Assembly: GCA_002633005.1 (NCBI GenBank)
Contig: NMRA01000298.1
Location: 282,312 to 346,311, forward strand
DNA from: Phoronis australis
Taxonomy: Eukaryota > Phoronida > Phoronidae
Length of the DNA: 64,000 nucleotides
Reading direction: 5' to 3'
Shown: positions 32,401 to 45,860 of the stretch, piece by piece
Position numbering within the stretch: the first letter of the stretch is position 1
How the letters are laid out: every line of letters starts with the position of its first letter
Notes under the pieces: generated by a model
Databases searched by the model: none
The model's input: only the letters and a program-made list of their open reading frames with translations
What the model was told of the DNA's origin: nothing
Made by a program: the position numbers and the translations under genes

Positions 32401-33140
32401 AAAATTTTGCATAATAAATCACAGGCGGTAAGTAATTATGACACCTTAAAACAGACACTTCAGACAGTATGTAAATATAAAAACAAGTGGTCATCTGAGA
32501 AAGATACATACGTTGTTATAAATAATGTAAATTTTAGCGACTCCGACACATGGTGGAGAAAGGTAAATAAACTTCCCTTAAATTGTACAAAAGATATACA
32601 ATTGCGTTCGTTTCAATACCGCTTATGTCACAGAATATTGCCAACCAATAATAATTTGCATAAAATTACAATAAAAATAAGTGATCTATGCTCTTTCTGT
32701 AGTGAACACAGTGAAACTTCGTCTGTTTAGGGAATGTCGTCTTGTCTCCGGTTTCTGGCTCCTGTTTGCTGAATGGTTAAAACAAACATATCATGTAAAT
32801 TTTAGTGTGGACAAAGTAACTGCTTTTTTGGTTTTTGGGAATCACTCAGTCGGAAAATTGTAACAATGATCATACTAGCAAAAATTACGTATTTAGGGAA
32901 GGGTTTGTTAAAAAGCTCATCTTCCGAATGTTCGTAAACTTAATTAAGTTACATGTACATCCTGAAGAAAACACGGTACTTGTTGACTAGTGATTTAATG
33001 TTATTCTTTGTAAACGATGTATACTGTAATTTTTATGGGACATGTAATTATCATACTACAGCAAAACAAAAAATAACCTTAAAACTATTTTTAAATAACC
33101 GTGCCATGTTGAAATTTCGTATTCAGCCTATCGGCGATTA
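29420..33140 (+). pseudogene. Tx1/L1-type LINE ORF2, nearly full span, multiply broken
   Basis: Readable pieces in order: VLVNVYGPNKIALNFF (endonuclease motif, near 29550), EVIFYYKNLYSCKDGD (start of RT region, about 30390), IHATLKALKNNIIPGQ (30725), LIQYADDTCAILKYL with the RT catalytic YADD at 31413-31424, LGKIKVVKTLLLPKIFHLL (31715), and a long open piece 32179-32730 ending with LRSFQYRLCHRILPTN and CSFCSEHSETS, the zf-RVT-type end. Many stops and frame changes. Same clade as 17480-18767. Confidence 0.8.
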
Positions 33141-36100
33141 GGTCGTTGGTAGACATGGACAGCGCCACCAACAGATCCCACGTAATGCGGACGTGAGGTT
33201 CAACCAACTGGTACATGTGAATGCATTAACAGCTGCCTGGTATCATTATTCTGGCAAATTCCTTCCCCTTAAGAAAAGGGGAACCTCCTGCAATACCAAA
33301 GGTGAAGGATATCACTCTCCACTGGGAAAAAGAATTGCGCAAATACGAAGACAATCAGGCGGTAACTGACAGAGCTGGAGAAGTCTGCTACCAGCCGATA
33401 TCAAATAGCTAAAGTAAATTATTGAAATTAATCTAATCAAACAACCAACAGGGTTAACAATGTAATTTACTGTTTGGTTTTTAACATAATGTACCACTAT
33501 GTACGTAGTACCTCAATTTTTTCTGCCCACCGATTCTCAGCCGGGATATTTGAAGCGGCTGTCGCTTTCGCTCTGTCCTTATTCTAGAGAGCGCCAATAT
33601 GAAAAGTCCGCTATTCTGTCTAGTTTATTTGGTTTAGAAAACTACTGTACATGGCCATCGTTCAATGTTGGATTGTCCCAGAATTAAAATCTACATAATT
33701 GCTATCGATTTCCCACTGCCTAGTAACGCTGTGATGAATCCGGTCAAAAACAAAAAGTCTAGGTCGTGTTGTCTAGTAAAGTATTTATTGTGCCGGTCTG
33801 ATCAATTTTGCGTTTACCCAGTAAAAGTGTCTTTCAGGTAATCGATTTCTTTAGAAACGTCCCAATGCTTGTTTAAAATGAAATCCAAAACACAGGTCTA
33901 ACAATCTAATGATTTTATACAATACGTAAACACGTAATCAACATTAGAGCCTTTAAAAGTCGTGTTCTTGGCGCAGGATGACAGCATCTACAGTGAAATC
34001 TCCGAACTCGGACTGAACTCTGCATCGGACTCAAAACTTGATCTTCGTGTTGCATTAATCAAGTGCACTACTTCGAAGTTGTATTTTGTCTTGTTAACTG
34101 GCTAAAAATCGAAAATTGATTTAAGACTTTTACTCGCTTTAAATGGGTCCTAGCATTCCTTGCAGTGGTACAAAACTATTTATGGGACCAAGAAAATCAT
34201 CAAAATCATCAGTGAATCATAAATTGCTTCAAACTTTGTTGAGGTTGGCCACCGTTAAATTGTAAATTCGAAAACGATGCGGGTACGCATTGCCTGTGAG
34301 GGACTTCAGTTGGCAACCACAGTTGAATTCTACCACGGTCAAGTATTGATGGGGTCAATTCTGTGTGAATGAAAGTCATGATTCTTATCCTTAACCAACT
34401 CAATGAGACGAAATCCAGCTTTCAGTTCCGAACTAATTCCTTAACTTTGAAGTTCCTAACAGTAAAATTTGTTAAAACACAAAATATAGCGACGATGTGA
34501 ATATGAAGTACATGTACATGTACGTTGAACATTGACAAATGTTTTTAAGAACGAGTTTTATGGCAAAAATGATCCGCCGTAATTCACTGAACCGTGTCCA
34601 TTAGGTGTCATAACGTGGTGTTAGGGAATAACACTGCATAATGCGGGTTATATGAGCCTCCAAGGTACGTCATTAGTGTAAAGGTCACTTATTTGCAGAA
34701 ACTATTGTTTTCACATTTACAAGTTGTCAGTAAATACAACTGCACTTTGTTTAGAGCAGGTGAAGTTAAAATAGCATTGTCATTTAGTTCCTGTTATACA
34801 TCTGCATAGTTAGGAGCATGTAAATTAAATATTTAAGTTAACTTGAAGCTTGACCTGCAAATAGAGATCTCTTATTAAATCGAGCGTCTATTACAGAGAT
34901 TAGACCTCGGTTTCTATTCAGAACACGATTCGGGTTTCTATGGGAAGCTATTTTCGCTATAAGTTGACCAGGTAAGCAAATTTGTACTATTTCACGAGCA
35001 GGTCGGTAAAATAAATTGATACTAACTATTTACTCGACCGAACATTCAACGATCTCATTTGCAGATACTTGTTTCTTGTTGGCCAAATAATCAGATAGGT
35101 GCTATGTACAAGACTAATTTGTCAATGATTTCATTGGCTCACACAACACCACATACATCCTTGATGGTAGAATAGTGATATTGTTCACATTCAGCCCCCA
35201 AACTTCTCGCAGTCTCATCGATTAGTAACATCAAAATCTTGGCCTCCAAATAACACGATTTTTGCTATTTACTCGGTAAACATCAGCCAGCATCATCGCG
35301 GTTACACTTTGTCGGCAAAATAGTCAGACTTCTGCTATTCACGTGACAAATTGGCATGGGTCATAACGTCAGATTATTGTAGTGCAGCATTTACTAAATA
35401 ATCAGGATACTCGTTTTTCGGCAGAATAATATTAGCAGCAAATTATAATGGAAAATTATATTTAAAATTGGTTAGAGTTTGGTTTAATCGAATAAAATTT
35501 CCCAAACTTTGTGTTTTGAAGACACAAACTAGGCATGATGATATTCAAAATGAAACCCATCGTACATGTATACGTCCTTCAATTACATGATTTCTATTGG
35601 ATTTTCGTGAGCCTAAGTAAATAATGCAATTAATCGCGTGACTGCGTTTTTCTTTCTAAAACTCTAATCAAATAAAGCACAATGCTCTATAAATTGTCGA
35701 TTAAACAGTTCGAATTCAAGAACGTCGTTTGCTTTACTTAATCGTTCTTAGCACAGTAAAACTGATCGGTCATGTCATGCCATTCGCGGTGACTCTGAAA
35801 ATATTTTCTTAGTGAGACATCGGCCTTGTTCCATAACCACCTCAAAGCGTAATGTTATGACATGACTTTGTCTAGTGAATGGCAAAAATAATCTTACTTG
35901 GTAGACAAGACTGTTACGTCACAACCATTAACCAATGAGGTCGCCGATGACGTACGTCTACCATGTGAATAGCAAAAAGTCGGCGTAGTTGACCGACATG
36001 TCTTGTTTATTATCACTTTCTTCGCCGCTATATTATCTTAATACATTAGATATGTGTGTTATTCACGTGTGACGTTCAACTTAGTTTTTTTTTTTTAAGT

Positions 36101-39100
36101 TTCTGATCACCACTGGCCTAGACCCTACACTTCTTCCCAAGTCATCAAATCAAAAGCTCTGCCATGCAGTGCCGTATCGTCCACATACAATCATGTGAGA
36201 ACTATGGTTGCTTATATATTGGACTGTATTGGTCACTCTGTGTATTTAGCCAAGTTTCTATAAACTATATATACATATTTTCGGAACGTAGAAAGTCTAT
36301 TCGATTTGGTATTGGCATTTGTATCAATTTTATTAGGTCACCCATTTCTGAGATTATAATGCTCCGAAGTTTGCAAAATTTTTACATCTTTCTATGATCC
36401 TACGTAACGTTAATATTTCTATGGATTCCGTTACTTAACAGTCGTGACTTCTGGCGATTACTCTGGGATAATTTAAATGTCTCATGACTTTAAAGGTTTT
36501 GACGTGTATATGTAAAAGAACATATTCATCGTGGTGGGCGAATGCCATTGAAGTTCTTCTCAACAGTAGATACCTGAACTCCGAAATGTTATATATTAAA
36601 ACCGAGACACGGGTAGCAGTACATGCGAATTTGCTTACTTGAATTCACCTCTGTGGCATTCAACGTGTACGTGTAGATGTATATGTCGTCTAATAGTAAT
36701 CATAATTGTCGTTTCCGAATGTTCGTAAGTCCTTGCTCAGCTTGTACTGTGATGTTCTTTTGACATTTTACGAATCTGACAATAATTAGACAATATCCTT
36801 TTAGTAAAATGTGACAAAAACGGGAAAACAAATAACAAAGCTACGGTATCAATCACATTGTCAAAGTTCGTTTAATATACTTGTACAGTTGAAGGTGTTC
36901 AAGATGAAATATTGAAAGTCCGTTCTAAATCATCATTTCGTTTTATACAATTTTTGAGATTTTTTCCTGAAAATCATAAAACTCCAAGTTTAAATACTCT
37001 CCTATAATTCATAGTATCTAAAAGTTTGGTACGGAACCGACTACCGACTTCAGAGACACGATGTTTTGGGGAAATTTTGAAGTTTGTATTGCCCTACTTA
37101 TCCTCACATGATATGAACTGTAAATCCTGTTAACTCATCTTAGACACGGTCAATCAAAAACGTCAAAATTGCTACAACGTGGCACGAACAGTTACATAAA
37201 ACTCTGATCGTTATTATCGATAAGAAGGTCATTTTACTTATTTGCCTATGTCAAGGGATTGGCGGTTAACGTTCAATAACAAGAGCAATAGTTGATTAAT
37301 TTATTCACGGAAATTCATATTTTACCGAGTTAGGCAATATCGGTGAGACCTAACTGAATGTCAATTGTCCTTGGAAACGCGTTGTGATATTTATGTACTT
37401 AATTGAATTGGTCAATGCGTTGACGCGGTGGTCAATAACAGTCATTAACTAGTGTGGTCTCACAACTGGTCCCCCAGGCAAGACAACTGTCCAGGAACAC
37501 CGGGGCAACGTAGTCTGTAAGATACATTTCTGGAATATTTGCAGAGACAATGCTTTGCTTAAAAAAGAAAGGAAACCGTAAAGTTTCTCCCAAAAAGCAA
37601 CACTTCCCATGGCGTTCGCCAGTATTACACTCTCTGCCCGTAGAAGAGCTCTCGAGAGCAATGGCAGCTTGATTGATACCAACAGATTTGGTAGTAGTTC
37701 ATTAATTTAAAAGATGAAGAGCTGATTCCACTGTCAGACCCTGCCATTGTTTCATCAGTTTAAATTCACTGATCTATTTTAGCTTGATGGCACCGGCTGG
37801 GATCGAAATTCCCACGTTTTATCAGCCGCAGCCACAGAGTGGCTTTGTCGGCGGATACTTCTCCGTAGTGGATGGTTTTGGTCGGCGTATACTCTTCTCC
37901 GCAGTGGGAAATTTATGGACCATGATGTCCTTGTTCAACCATTGATATTTCAGAACAGTTGCCTTTTTTGTAAACCAGAAAAAAACATTGTACAGTACAT
38001 ACGACGGCAGAGCGCTGGAAATTTGTAGGCCGGAAAGCTGTTGAAACGCTGTTCATGACAGGTTGAAACCTCCCGCCCTCATTACTTGGAACCTGTAGGT
38101 GGCGTTAACGCTATGGCGACTAGAGTTAGTGAATTTCTATATGGCGCCCCTGTTTCAAAAGCCAGATCTGCGTATTAAATTAAATGACTAGATTTTGAAT
38201 CATGAAAACAAAATGCCTGTAGAATGAGAGTGTTAATTTTTTACCAATCTGCTATGAGTTGGATCACATGAACCTTAGTTTCTTTTTAGTAATTTTAGCG
38301 AAAAGGTACCCTGATTACAAAACACTGACAAATAAACTTTTCAAATTTGATGTCATGATTCAAGGTGAGATCTTAAAAATGCTGGCACAATTATCTAAAA
38401 TATTATTTCGTTTTCGTTTCATGGAGTTCAAAAATGATTTCATAAAAATCATGAAAGTCATATGTTTTATAGCGCCTCATGCAAAAATGAAACATTTTAA
38501 AACCAATCCCCAATACCGTTGGAAAACAGGTGCATATGAGCAATCTCAAACTCCCATGCAAATACGATCTCTCATTTCAGAAGTATGATGTTCCGAAGTT
38601 ACTCAAATTTAGACATTTTAGGGTGTTAAATGTTCATAACCTTGACCTTCTTATTTATTGTTTCATATGACAAACAAATATAACCAGCTGCGACCATCAA
38701 TGTGCCATGTAGCCGCAATTTTTCAGTAGGTTAGTAGCACCAAAGACGTTAACAAGACTGATCTCATTTGCCGCCGCCATTATTGTGTCGTGGACCGTGG
38801 CGATATCTAGCGGGTGTGTGTGTATGCTCCAACGAAGTACGCGAGGCGTCGAGCTATCATAGCTGATTTAAGTTTGTCAAAATTAAAATTTTGAAGCGTA
38901 TTTGTTTAAGATATTGAGAACAAAAATATGAGCAGTGTATAGGAAAATACATACAGTGTATAGGCAAAATTTTGAGAAAATTAAAGAAAACATTTTGGCT
39001 GCAAAGTTAATATAAATTACTAAAAATACATCATAAGCAAAACAGTGACTGAGTAATCAGATGAAAGCAGGTGGAAGTATTTGATTGGAAATAGCTTTTT

Positions 39101-39361
39101 GCCGCCCCTCCCCTCCCCCACAATATTCCAGGTCTTGATTTCAATTAACAAACTTTTGTTTTGAAATAAAATTGAAAAATCAACGGACTCTTTTCCCTCA
39201 ACCGTCAAACGCTTCCTACACCAATGTCCAAAGACTGCCCTCTTGCGCCATCCAAACACGGGTCCAGATCTTTGTTTCGAAATTCACGCCTTAGGCCATT
39301 CTACATTCAAGCAGGGGGTTCTGTGCCCATTTACATAAAATAGTCCCAAATATCGACTCAA
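33141..39361. other. Gene-poor stretch
   Basis: No convincing gene. Contains degenerate inverted repeats (35322-35985), a poly-T run near 36085 and a short direct repeat GTCGGCGKATACTYYTCTCCG (about 37850 and 37890). A possible exon-like segment follows a TATCTTACAG acceptor at 37515 on the minus strand (DYVAPVFLDSCLAWGTSC), unsupported otherwise. Confidence 0.4.
35322..35985. repeat. Degenerate inverted repeat pair
   Basis: GACTTCTGCTATTCACGTG near 35326 and the inverted CATGTGAATAGCAAAAAGTC near 35963 face each other; weaker relatives (TTTTTGCTATTTACTCGG at 35260, GTGAATGGCAAAAATAAT at 35876) lie around and between. Possibly the remains of one or more old miniature elements. Confidence 0.35.
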
Positions 39362-39517
39362 CAGGGTCAGATCCAGCATTCTTAAAAAGGGGGTAAGATC
39401 AAAGATTTTTAAAAAAGGTGGATCAGGTCAACAATTTGAAAATTCTAGATTCGATCTCACTAAAATTAAGGTAAAATGGGGGTTCAGAACCCTTTACCCC
39501 CCTTGGATTCGCCCGTG
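39362..39517. mobile_element. hAT-like miniature element, diverged
   Basis: Begins CAGGGTCAGATCCAG and ends CTTGGATTCGCCCGTG, imperfect inverted repeats of the CAGKGGCGGATYYAG type. Flanks CTCAA and CACAA match at 4 of 5 bases. Confidence 0.55.
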
Positions 39518-39654
39518 CACAACTGAGTTGCCTAAATCTTTTGCGTAACTACTTGTTTCGTTCTTCACTCACAGATAGTATATTTTTCTATCATTTTATC
39601 TTTACTACGAGCTCCTTGTTTAACGTTTTCTAGTAATATTCTATAATATTTGGG

Positions 39655-39808
39655 GACTTGGTCCTTAAATTAGGGGCTTTGCATGTAAAGATCCAAACCT
39701 ATTTTCAATAATATTGAGAACTCAACGCACATGTAGAGAACTCAGCAGATTTAGGGAACATAGTGGAGTCGTTGGGGACTGTTTCGTGCGACCGGGCACT
39801 GGACTCCG
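39655..39808 (-). repeat. Dispersed element, reverse partial copy
   Basis: Reverse complement of the 62871 element in shortened form: it contains GATTTAGGGAACATAG, GGGGACTGTTTCGTG and GACCGGGCACTGG, plus an inner part matching the AATATTGAGAA region. Confidence 0.55.
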
Positions 39809-39856
39809 TGCATCCCAGCCTCGTGGGATCGGAAATGGGTCGCGAATTGAGGTGGG

Positions 39857-39994
39857 CAGTGACGGATTTAGAGGGAGCCAAATGAGCCATCCCCTCCCAA
39901 AATGTCTCCTCCGTATTCAAATGCCTGATGGAAAAAATCCTGGCTAATCCTCTGCCTTGCGCCCCTTATAACTAAAAACCTGGATCTGCCCCTG
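39857..39994 (+). mobile_element. hAT-like miniature element with 5 bp target duplication
   Basis: Ends CAGTGACGGATTTAG and CTGGATCTGCCCCTG, flanked by perfect GTGGG direct repeats (39852-39856, 39995-39999). Inner words AATCCTGGCTAAT and CCCTCCCAAAATGTCTCC are shared with 60536-60694. The 5 bp duplication fits the hAT5-like group. Confidence 0.8.
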
Positions 39995-39999
39995 GTGGG

Positions 40000-41521
40000 T
40001 TGTGGTGAATGAAACTGGATGCAACAAGGGAAGGGGGTTGGAATTCTTGCCTGAAGTCCGGTAAACCTGCCTTGTATGAGCCCATAAAACAGCCAAGATA
40101 ACTATTGAATACACAGTCCATTTAGGATAGCTTTTACGATGCTTTGCAGCTCTCATAAACCACTAACATTTTAGTAAATCAACTACCAGCAGTTAGTTAA
40201 AGCAATATTCAGCCTACATCGACAGGTACAGGTAAAAATGGCCTTCTTCAAAGTAAATAACATAAGAACGCCTTATTTCCTGACTTCATGCTTTAAGACC
40301 CGTGCCAAAACAAAAATCTAAACAAAAGACATCTTCATTGGATGTAACGGGGTTTCCAAGGTAATATACATACTAGCGAAGTACCCACCGATGTAGGGCT
40401 CAACATGCCTTTAACAGAACACTTTCTTCAACACTTCCTATGGCAAATTAACAAGCAGGTTACCAAACCATACAATTAATCTTAATTATGTGTGTGTCAA
40501 TTTGGAGTCAAATTGTAGCAACGTCCCAAACTGTCACAATTTAGAAGCTGTGACAATGTGGGACGATGTGACAGTTTGGTCCTACACACATCACTCCTTT
40601 GGGACATCGATTTGAAGTCAAATTGTGTGCAACCAGGTTAGGGATCACTATTGTTCACCAAAAGGTTTTGCCCACCTGTTGTCTAGTCCACGTACACCCA
40701 CACCGTCGTCGTTACCACAAATGCGATCAACAGGAAGTAAACAGTTGGAAAGTCAGAATTGTTTGGCAAAATCATCAAAGAGTGGATCATGAAACACGCG
40801 CCTCCAGTCAGACGGTGCACTTCGTTTGACGGGGAGATATCAAGAGGTATGCGTAAATTTTCTGAGAACCGAGCATGGCACAACCTTTTTTTTTTAGTCG
40901 ACGGTTTCGACTTTAGCTTTGGAGACCTCAGATTTCGTTTGGCGACTTGGTGTCTGAAGTCAAGGTAAGCGTCAGACGATGGAATTTCAGAATCCGGTCA
41001 GCAATCTGCGCAAGAAGTTAAATTTGCTGACGTCATGCCGGTCGTAAGAAAAGGGCAGCACTTAAATTAATTCATTCATGTCCATGTGTTCTATTCTGCC
41101 ATTGTAGGACCAAGTCCAGACAGTTACAGCAACGAGATTTCACTTGGAAGCGAGGCTCCGGCATTTTTTTAACAGCGTGAAACACATTTCTTTGTCATGT
41201 ACGTGAGTTTCACAATGAACACACCTGGAAATAAATCAAGAACTCCTAAATCAATACAACGTGACAACACCGACTGAATAAATAACTTAGAATAACATAA
41301 GAAATTAATCTAAATGTTTTTATGGAATAATGATTTCATTTAATAGGAAGGTATCTCGTTCTCAGTCGGGCAAAGTAAACAGTTTATTCAAGTAGCACTT
41401 TCCCTGGACTTTGACGCACAAGTTGGTCAGTGTGAGTAATTGGTCAAACCAGAATCAGAAAAATGGGACAGTAGAACCAGTTATTATTCATGAGAGTCAA
41501 TCAAAAATGAAATGTTCTCGT
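40000..41521. other. Stretch without recognised gene
   Basis: Around 40515-40590 the words CCCAAACTGTCACAA and TGTGACAATGTGGGAC form a local inverted repeat. Open frames at 40683-40968 on both strands show no recognisable domain. Confidence 0.4.
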
Positions 41522-41765
41522 TCGGAATATGTCGATGAGTAAATATTTTTTCGCTGAACAAAGGTTACTAGAAAAATGCAAATTACGCCAAGCCGATGTC
41601 TCATCAACGATCTGAAGGGGCACGTCAGAAATATATTTTAATTAATTCATTACGAAAATACCATATCGGAATATGGTGATGAGTAGATATTTTCTCGATG
41701 AACAAAGGTTATTAGATGGACGCAAGTTACGCCAAGTCGATGACACATCAACGATCTTAAAGAGG
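41522..41765 (+). repeat. Imperfect tandem repeat, unit about 144 bp
   Basis: Two copies starting TCGGAATATG at 41522 and 41666. Each continues GATGAGTARATATTTT, GAACAAAGGTTA, TACGCCAAG and CATCAACGATCT. Confidence 0.7.
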
Positions 41766-42495
41766 CAGGAAACGCGAAAGCTCTTCAAAAATATCTTTTA
41801 AGCAATTGATGACAAAAGTAAAATCTGGCAACGTTTACTAAAGAGTTATTCACCTCCCACGTGAAGAAAATTCCCGAAAAAATCATAAAATTCACGATTT
41901 TTTAAATACGCGAAAAGGAAAAACTGTGGAAACCACATTGTTCTAATCTAACTGCGTTCATAATCATTCAACAAACAGCTGCTGATAACATGGATATGAA
42001 TGACACATTCTCGTGTGTGATCGCACTCCGAGTATGAGGTTGGCAGCACCGCATGAGGCAAGCCACTGAAGCAAGCAAATTTTCACAAAAAATAACCCCA
42101 AGTGCATTTTAAACAGATAATTAGTGCATCAATTACATCTTAATAGGACTGACTGCTTCTTGAAGTCGTCGCCGTTTTGTTTACCTCAAAGGCTAAAAAA
42201 GGTCACAGTTTCCATATATAGAGGATATGTGCTATGTCTGCAAGTATGTCTTACCATACCGAATAAGGAGACGTGCTTTGCCTTGTGGGAGGAAACTTAA
42301 GCAGTTGACACAGTCGTTTCTTTTTTATGGAATTAGAAGCTAAAAGAAATGGCTTTGACATCAACAAAACTTCAAAACTTATACTTATTAAAAATTGTGA
42401 AAAAACCTGGTGAACAGGTTGAATTTCGTGTCAGTGGAAGACAACTACTTTGAATAAATCAATTTAGTCCGTTTTTCGAGTTCCGGTCCTCTTTA
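41745..42495 (+). repeat. Dispersed repeat, second copy
   Basis: Counterpart of 14446-15190. It is preceded by two tandem copies of a 144 bp unit (see 41522-41765). Confidence 0.6.
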
Positions 42496-42642
42496 AAACG
42501 CATCAAATCCTGTCGTGTGCCAATCCTCAAAAAGGCAATTGGATTCGGCGACGTACATGTACTGTGTCGTTGTATTCTTATACTGAAAATTTAGTAGCCA
42601 TACGTGATTCAAACATTGGTCACGAGGAGAGTGGAGAGTTTG

Positions 42643-42790
42643 TAGGGGCGGATCCAGGATTTTGAGTTGGGGGGTAGGACATAGTATTAGCCATGATTTT
42701 TCCCGTCAGACATGTGCACTCTGAACTGCGAAATGTAATCTGGGAGAATTCTAAGGGGGACATTGCCCCCCTTGCCGCCCCCCCCCCCTG
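42643..42790 (-). mobile_element. hAT-like miniature element, inverted, one end decayed
   Basis: Reads AGGGGCGGATCCAGGATTTT at the left. On the minus strand it has the family interior (AATTCTCCCAGATT, CAGTTCAGAGTGC, TCTGACGGGAAAAATCATGG). The other end is replaced by a C-rich run. Confidence 0.65.
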
Positions 42791-45134
42791 TATATCAGGG
42801 CACTGGAGCAGGTGAACAAAGGGACAGTCGGTTGCGAACGGACGCTTACATGCAGGCGGTTTTAGGATGTGATTGCTCTCACGAAGCAAATCAAGGAAAG
42901 AACGAAAAACTTTCATGTACATGACTTCACGATAAGATGAGTATACACTGTACACTTGGATAAATCATACTATCTCTCTATAGCACAAAGCGAAATAATT
43001 GCCTCCACGTTTGACAAATATATGGATGTTTTATTTAATTTTGTGGCATCAAATACCAAAAAAATTCAATTCGAAATATCCTGAGATCACTTGTCGTGAA
43101 ATAGCTTGCCAAAGCACTTACCGTACATGTAATCTTGTCGCGGAATGTAAAACAACCACTACACCTATGGTGTCCAGCTGAATCAATCAGACTTCTAGTG
43201 GATGAAGCTTGGCGTGCCAATACGCTGACGTAGTCTGTGAATGAGCTCGAATACTTGGTATCGTTGATTTAGAGTTTCTATGCTTCCACACGACCCGGCT
43301 TAACAATTCAGTGAATTTTATGAAGCCCTTAAAACGATAAGGATTTGGCTATAGCAAGTAGTTTTCCTTGGAAATGTCGATGCTCTTTTCATAATCACCT
43401 CATTGGTTAAAGTACATAACACTTATGCTCATGGAAGCAAAATCTGAAAAGTAGAGGTAACGTCTCTTTACTAATAATACGCAATCCACCATGGTTCCAG
43501 GTTCAGACAAATCACTCATCAATTCATTGCGCCGTGAGTAAAATATATCTCAGTTTAAGTTGCTTACCTGTAAAATGTGTTAGCGTGAATTAAAAAATAT
43601 CATCAATGTTCTTTGTTAATTTTTTTCTTTGCTTTTGTTCTGGTAAGATAAATAACACATAAAGCGTCTTCCGCATTTGCGGAACAATACCAAAACAAGA
43701 ATGGCCTACTTGAATAGTGAGGTCACGCTGAACATTGAATGAAAATATTAATCGTGGGTACACTTACTTTGCTTAAAATTCGTTCTTGGTTCATTTTTAT
43801 GCTATTGATTATCACGCAAAGTGGTTGGATGCGTTGTTTACTGGTAACGCTCGGATACAAGGCACACTTTTCAATATTGCGGTGGACACGCCGTGGTGCA
43901 GCTTAATGAAGTACTATAATGCACCAACATCCCTGCACAGACCCCCAACCACCTCACAATCGACACCGATAGTGTGGTACATGCAGGCCTTTTGGGGGTA
44001 TCGTCGGAAAAGAACGTGTATGGGAGCTAAAAAGTTGTCTTTCTACAAATACCTGGGATCTCGCTTTCAGTAAGCTCGCCGGAATGCAGTCTGGGTATAT
44101 TTAAATACTGATAAGGCGTATGGAAAGAAGAAAGAAAACGATGTAAAATTCATTCATACACATTGTAACTGTAAAGTTAAGTAACAAAACCATACGATCC
44201 AATTTGCCACCGATAGGTTGTGCACATTACCTACTTCCGCGAATACGAGCTGCACACGGTTTGTGGTCTCCAAAAGGATTAAATAAAACGAGCTATCAGA
44301 AGAAACGATCGAACATTTGCACCCGACAGCCGCGATTGTCAGTGAGTGTAACTGAGGGTTTGCACGACTCTGCAATGCTCCTTGAATGGTTGCACCTGAC
44401 CATAAACTCACTCCACCGGCATTTGCTTTGTTCTCGTTGACGACTTCTTACTTACACTTACAAGCCACCCATATAACGTATGTTTTTGCCGGTGATACCA
44501 CCTGGAATAAGTGTAAAATCTTCATTTTTGCAAATCTCAACGGATAGTTCAATATCACGATGGCAACTGACAAGAGTTGAAAAGCCATGCTCTTGATTAA
44601 GAATCACGTGAAGCTGTCGGTCAACATGACCTTTTGTTTTAGACATGTTATCAGACAAATACTATGCTTAGCCTTCACATGCTACAAATGCTTCAAACTG
44701 TTACAGACATTCCATCAATTGTCAATTCCTTTGGCAGAATCTGTTTACTCCAATCAACTACTGTGAGCTCCACGTCAGTTGTCACAATATTTTCTGGCCA
44801 CAAGACACCAGCGCCGTCTGAGACTCCGTCCTACACTCTCCGGTCGCATCATTGTTCATGCAGATCCAAAACTTTCACTGGAAGCAATATTCGGGTAAAT
44901 TCTTCTCTCCGGTACGCAAGGATATGCGGTTAGAGTAGATACTTTTGCACAAACTGTGTGCATTAATTTTGGTCCTCTCTTGTAGCAAATAATGTGAGAT
45001 GATCGACTTGGTGCTAAGCAAGCAGGCTGTCGAGTGTCTACTTTTTGAAATCTGATATTTACATTGTGTCGTGTTCGAGTTTGCTGTTGAGTTCAGCTCG
45101 CCATTTAGCAGTAGAAAACGGCTTCATTGTCCAT
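42791..45134. other. Stretch without recognised gene
   Basis: Apart from the weak exon candidate at 43122-43234, only small unrecognised open frames, one at 44458-44658 on the minus strand starting MSDNMSKTKGHVDRQL and ending next to a GTAAGT-like donor. Confidence 0.35.
43122..43234 (-). CDS. Candidate orphan coding exon
   Basis: A 113 bp open segment between an acceptor (ATTCACAG) and a good donor (GTAAGTGC), phase 1 in and 0 out. Product includes RSLIDSAGHHRCSGCFTF. No family recognised, no partner exon found; may be chance. Confidence 0.2.
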
Positions 45135-45860
45135 TGTCAGAGATTTTATCCCATACCCGTTGAATCAGTCGAGTGCAGTACGGCCATATGTGATAGTGTT
45201 TTCCGTATTTATCTCTTGCCCTACTTGATCAGTGCCCTCTAACATGAAAAGTTCAAAAGGTAGGTCGATGTTGACTCGACGTCGTTAGCCAGTTCTATCA
45301 TCAAACTTTCCGAATATAGTTTTAAGTAATACAATCCCAGCAGTGTAAATAACATGCAACATGCAATCAGGTCCCAAACGTTACATCTAGTACAAAACTG
45401 TTAATTATACATGCGCGCACCCAGCCTTCAATATGTGGGGCTCGATTTCCAGACGTTGTGGACCATTTGCTAAAAAAACCGGGCGTCGGGACTAAAAAAA
45501 AACAAAAAAAACGGGAGCATCTCTGTGAATTGCGACTTTGCGCTTATTTAGTGGACTTTTGTCCCATTTTCTCGGACTTTTTGTCTCTCGGGGGGCACCT
45601 TTTTCCCCACTTCGCCCCCTGGGTGCGCGCATGTTATATGACACTTCAGCTGTTTCAAATTGCCATATCGTCTGCAATAACTGTTTTTTTTTACTATAGT
45701 AAACTCGTAACCTAAGGCGCAAGTATATACATATAGGATGTGATCCGCCACGTGAACAGTTTGGGTGAAGTATTTAACAAAAATGAAAGAAACCTAGGAA
45801 TTCTAAGCGTACGGCATAAAAATTGTCTCGGTCGATACGCGGAATAATGTAGGGTTCATC
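45135..45860 (+). repeat. Dispersed repeat with CCGTATT hairpin, copy 2
   Basis: Counterpart of 20560-21340, carrying the 224 bp insertion at 45410-45633. Confidence 0.65.
45410..45633. mobile_element. Miniature element with CATGCGCGCACCCAG ends, copy 2
   Basis: Ends CATGCGCGCACCCAG and CTGGGTGCGCGCATG are perfect inverted repeats. Flanking bases TTATA occur on both sides (5 bp, possibly chance). It interrupts a dispersed repeat whose other copy (20560-21340) lacks it, which marks this as a true insertion. Confidence 0.75.

Noticed and set aside
37780-37880. tRNA-like T-arm (TGGGATCGAAATTCCCA) suggesting a SINE or tRNA
   Set aside because: The T-loop is one base off, the A-box-like TAGCTTGATGG is too close to it and no anticodon arm can be drawn.
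38259-38588. Plus-strand open frame of 109 codons
   Set aside because: Low-complexity Lys/Phe/Ile-rich product typical of AT-rich noncoding DNA; no domain.
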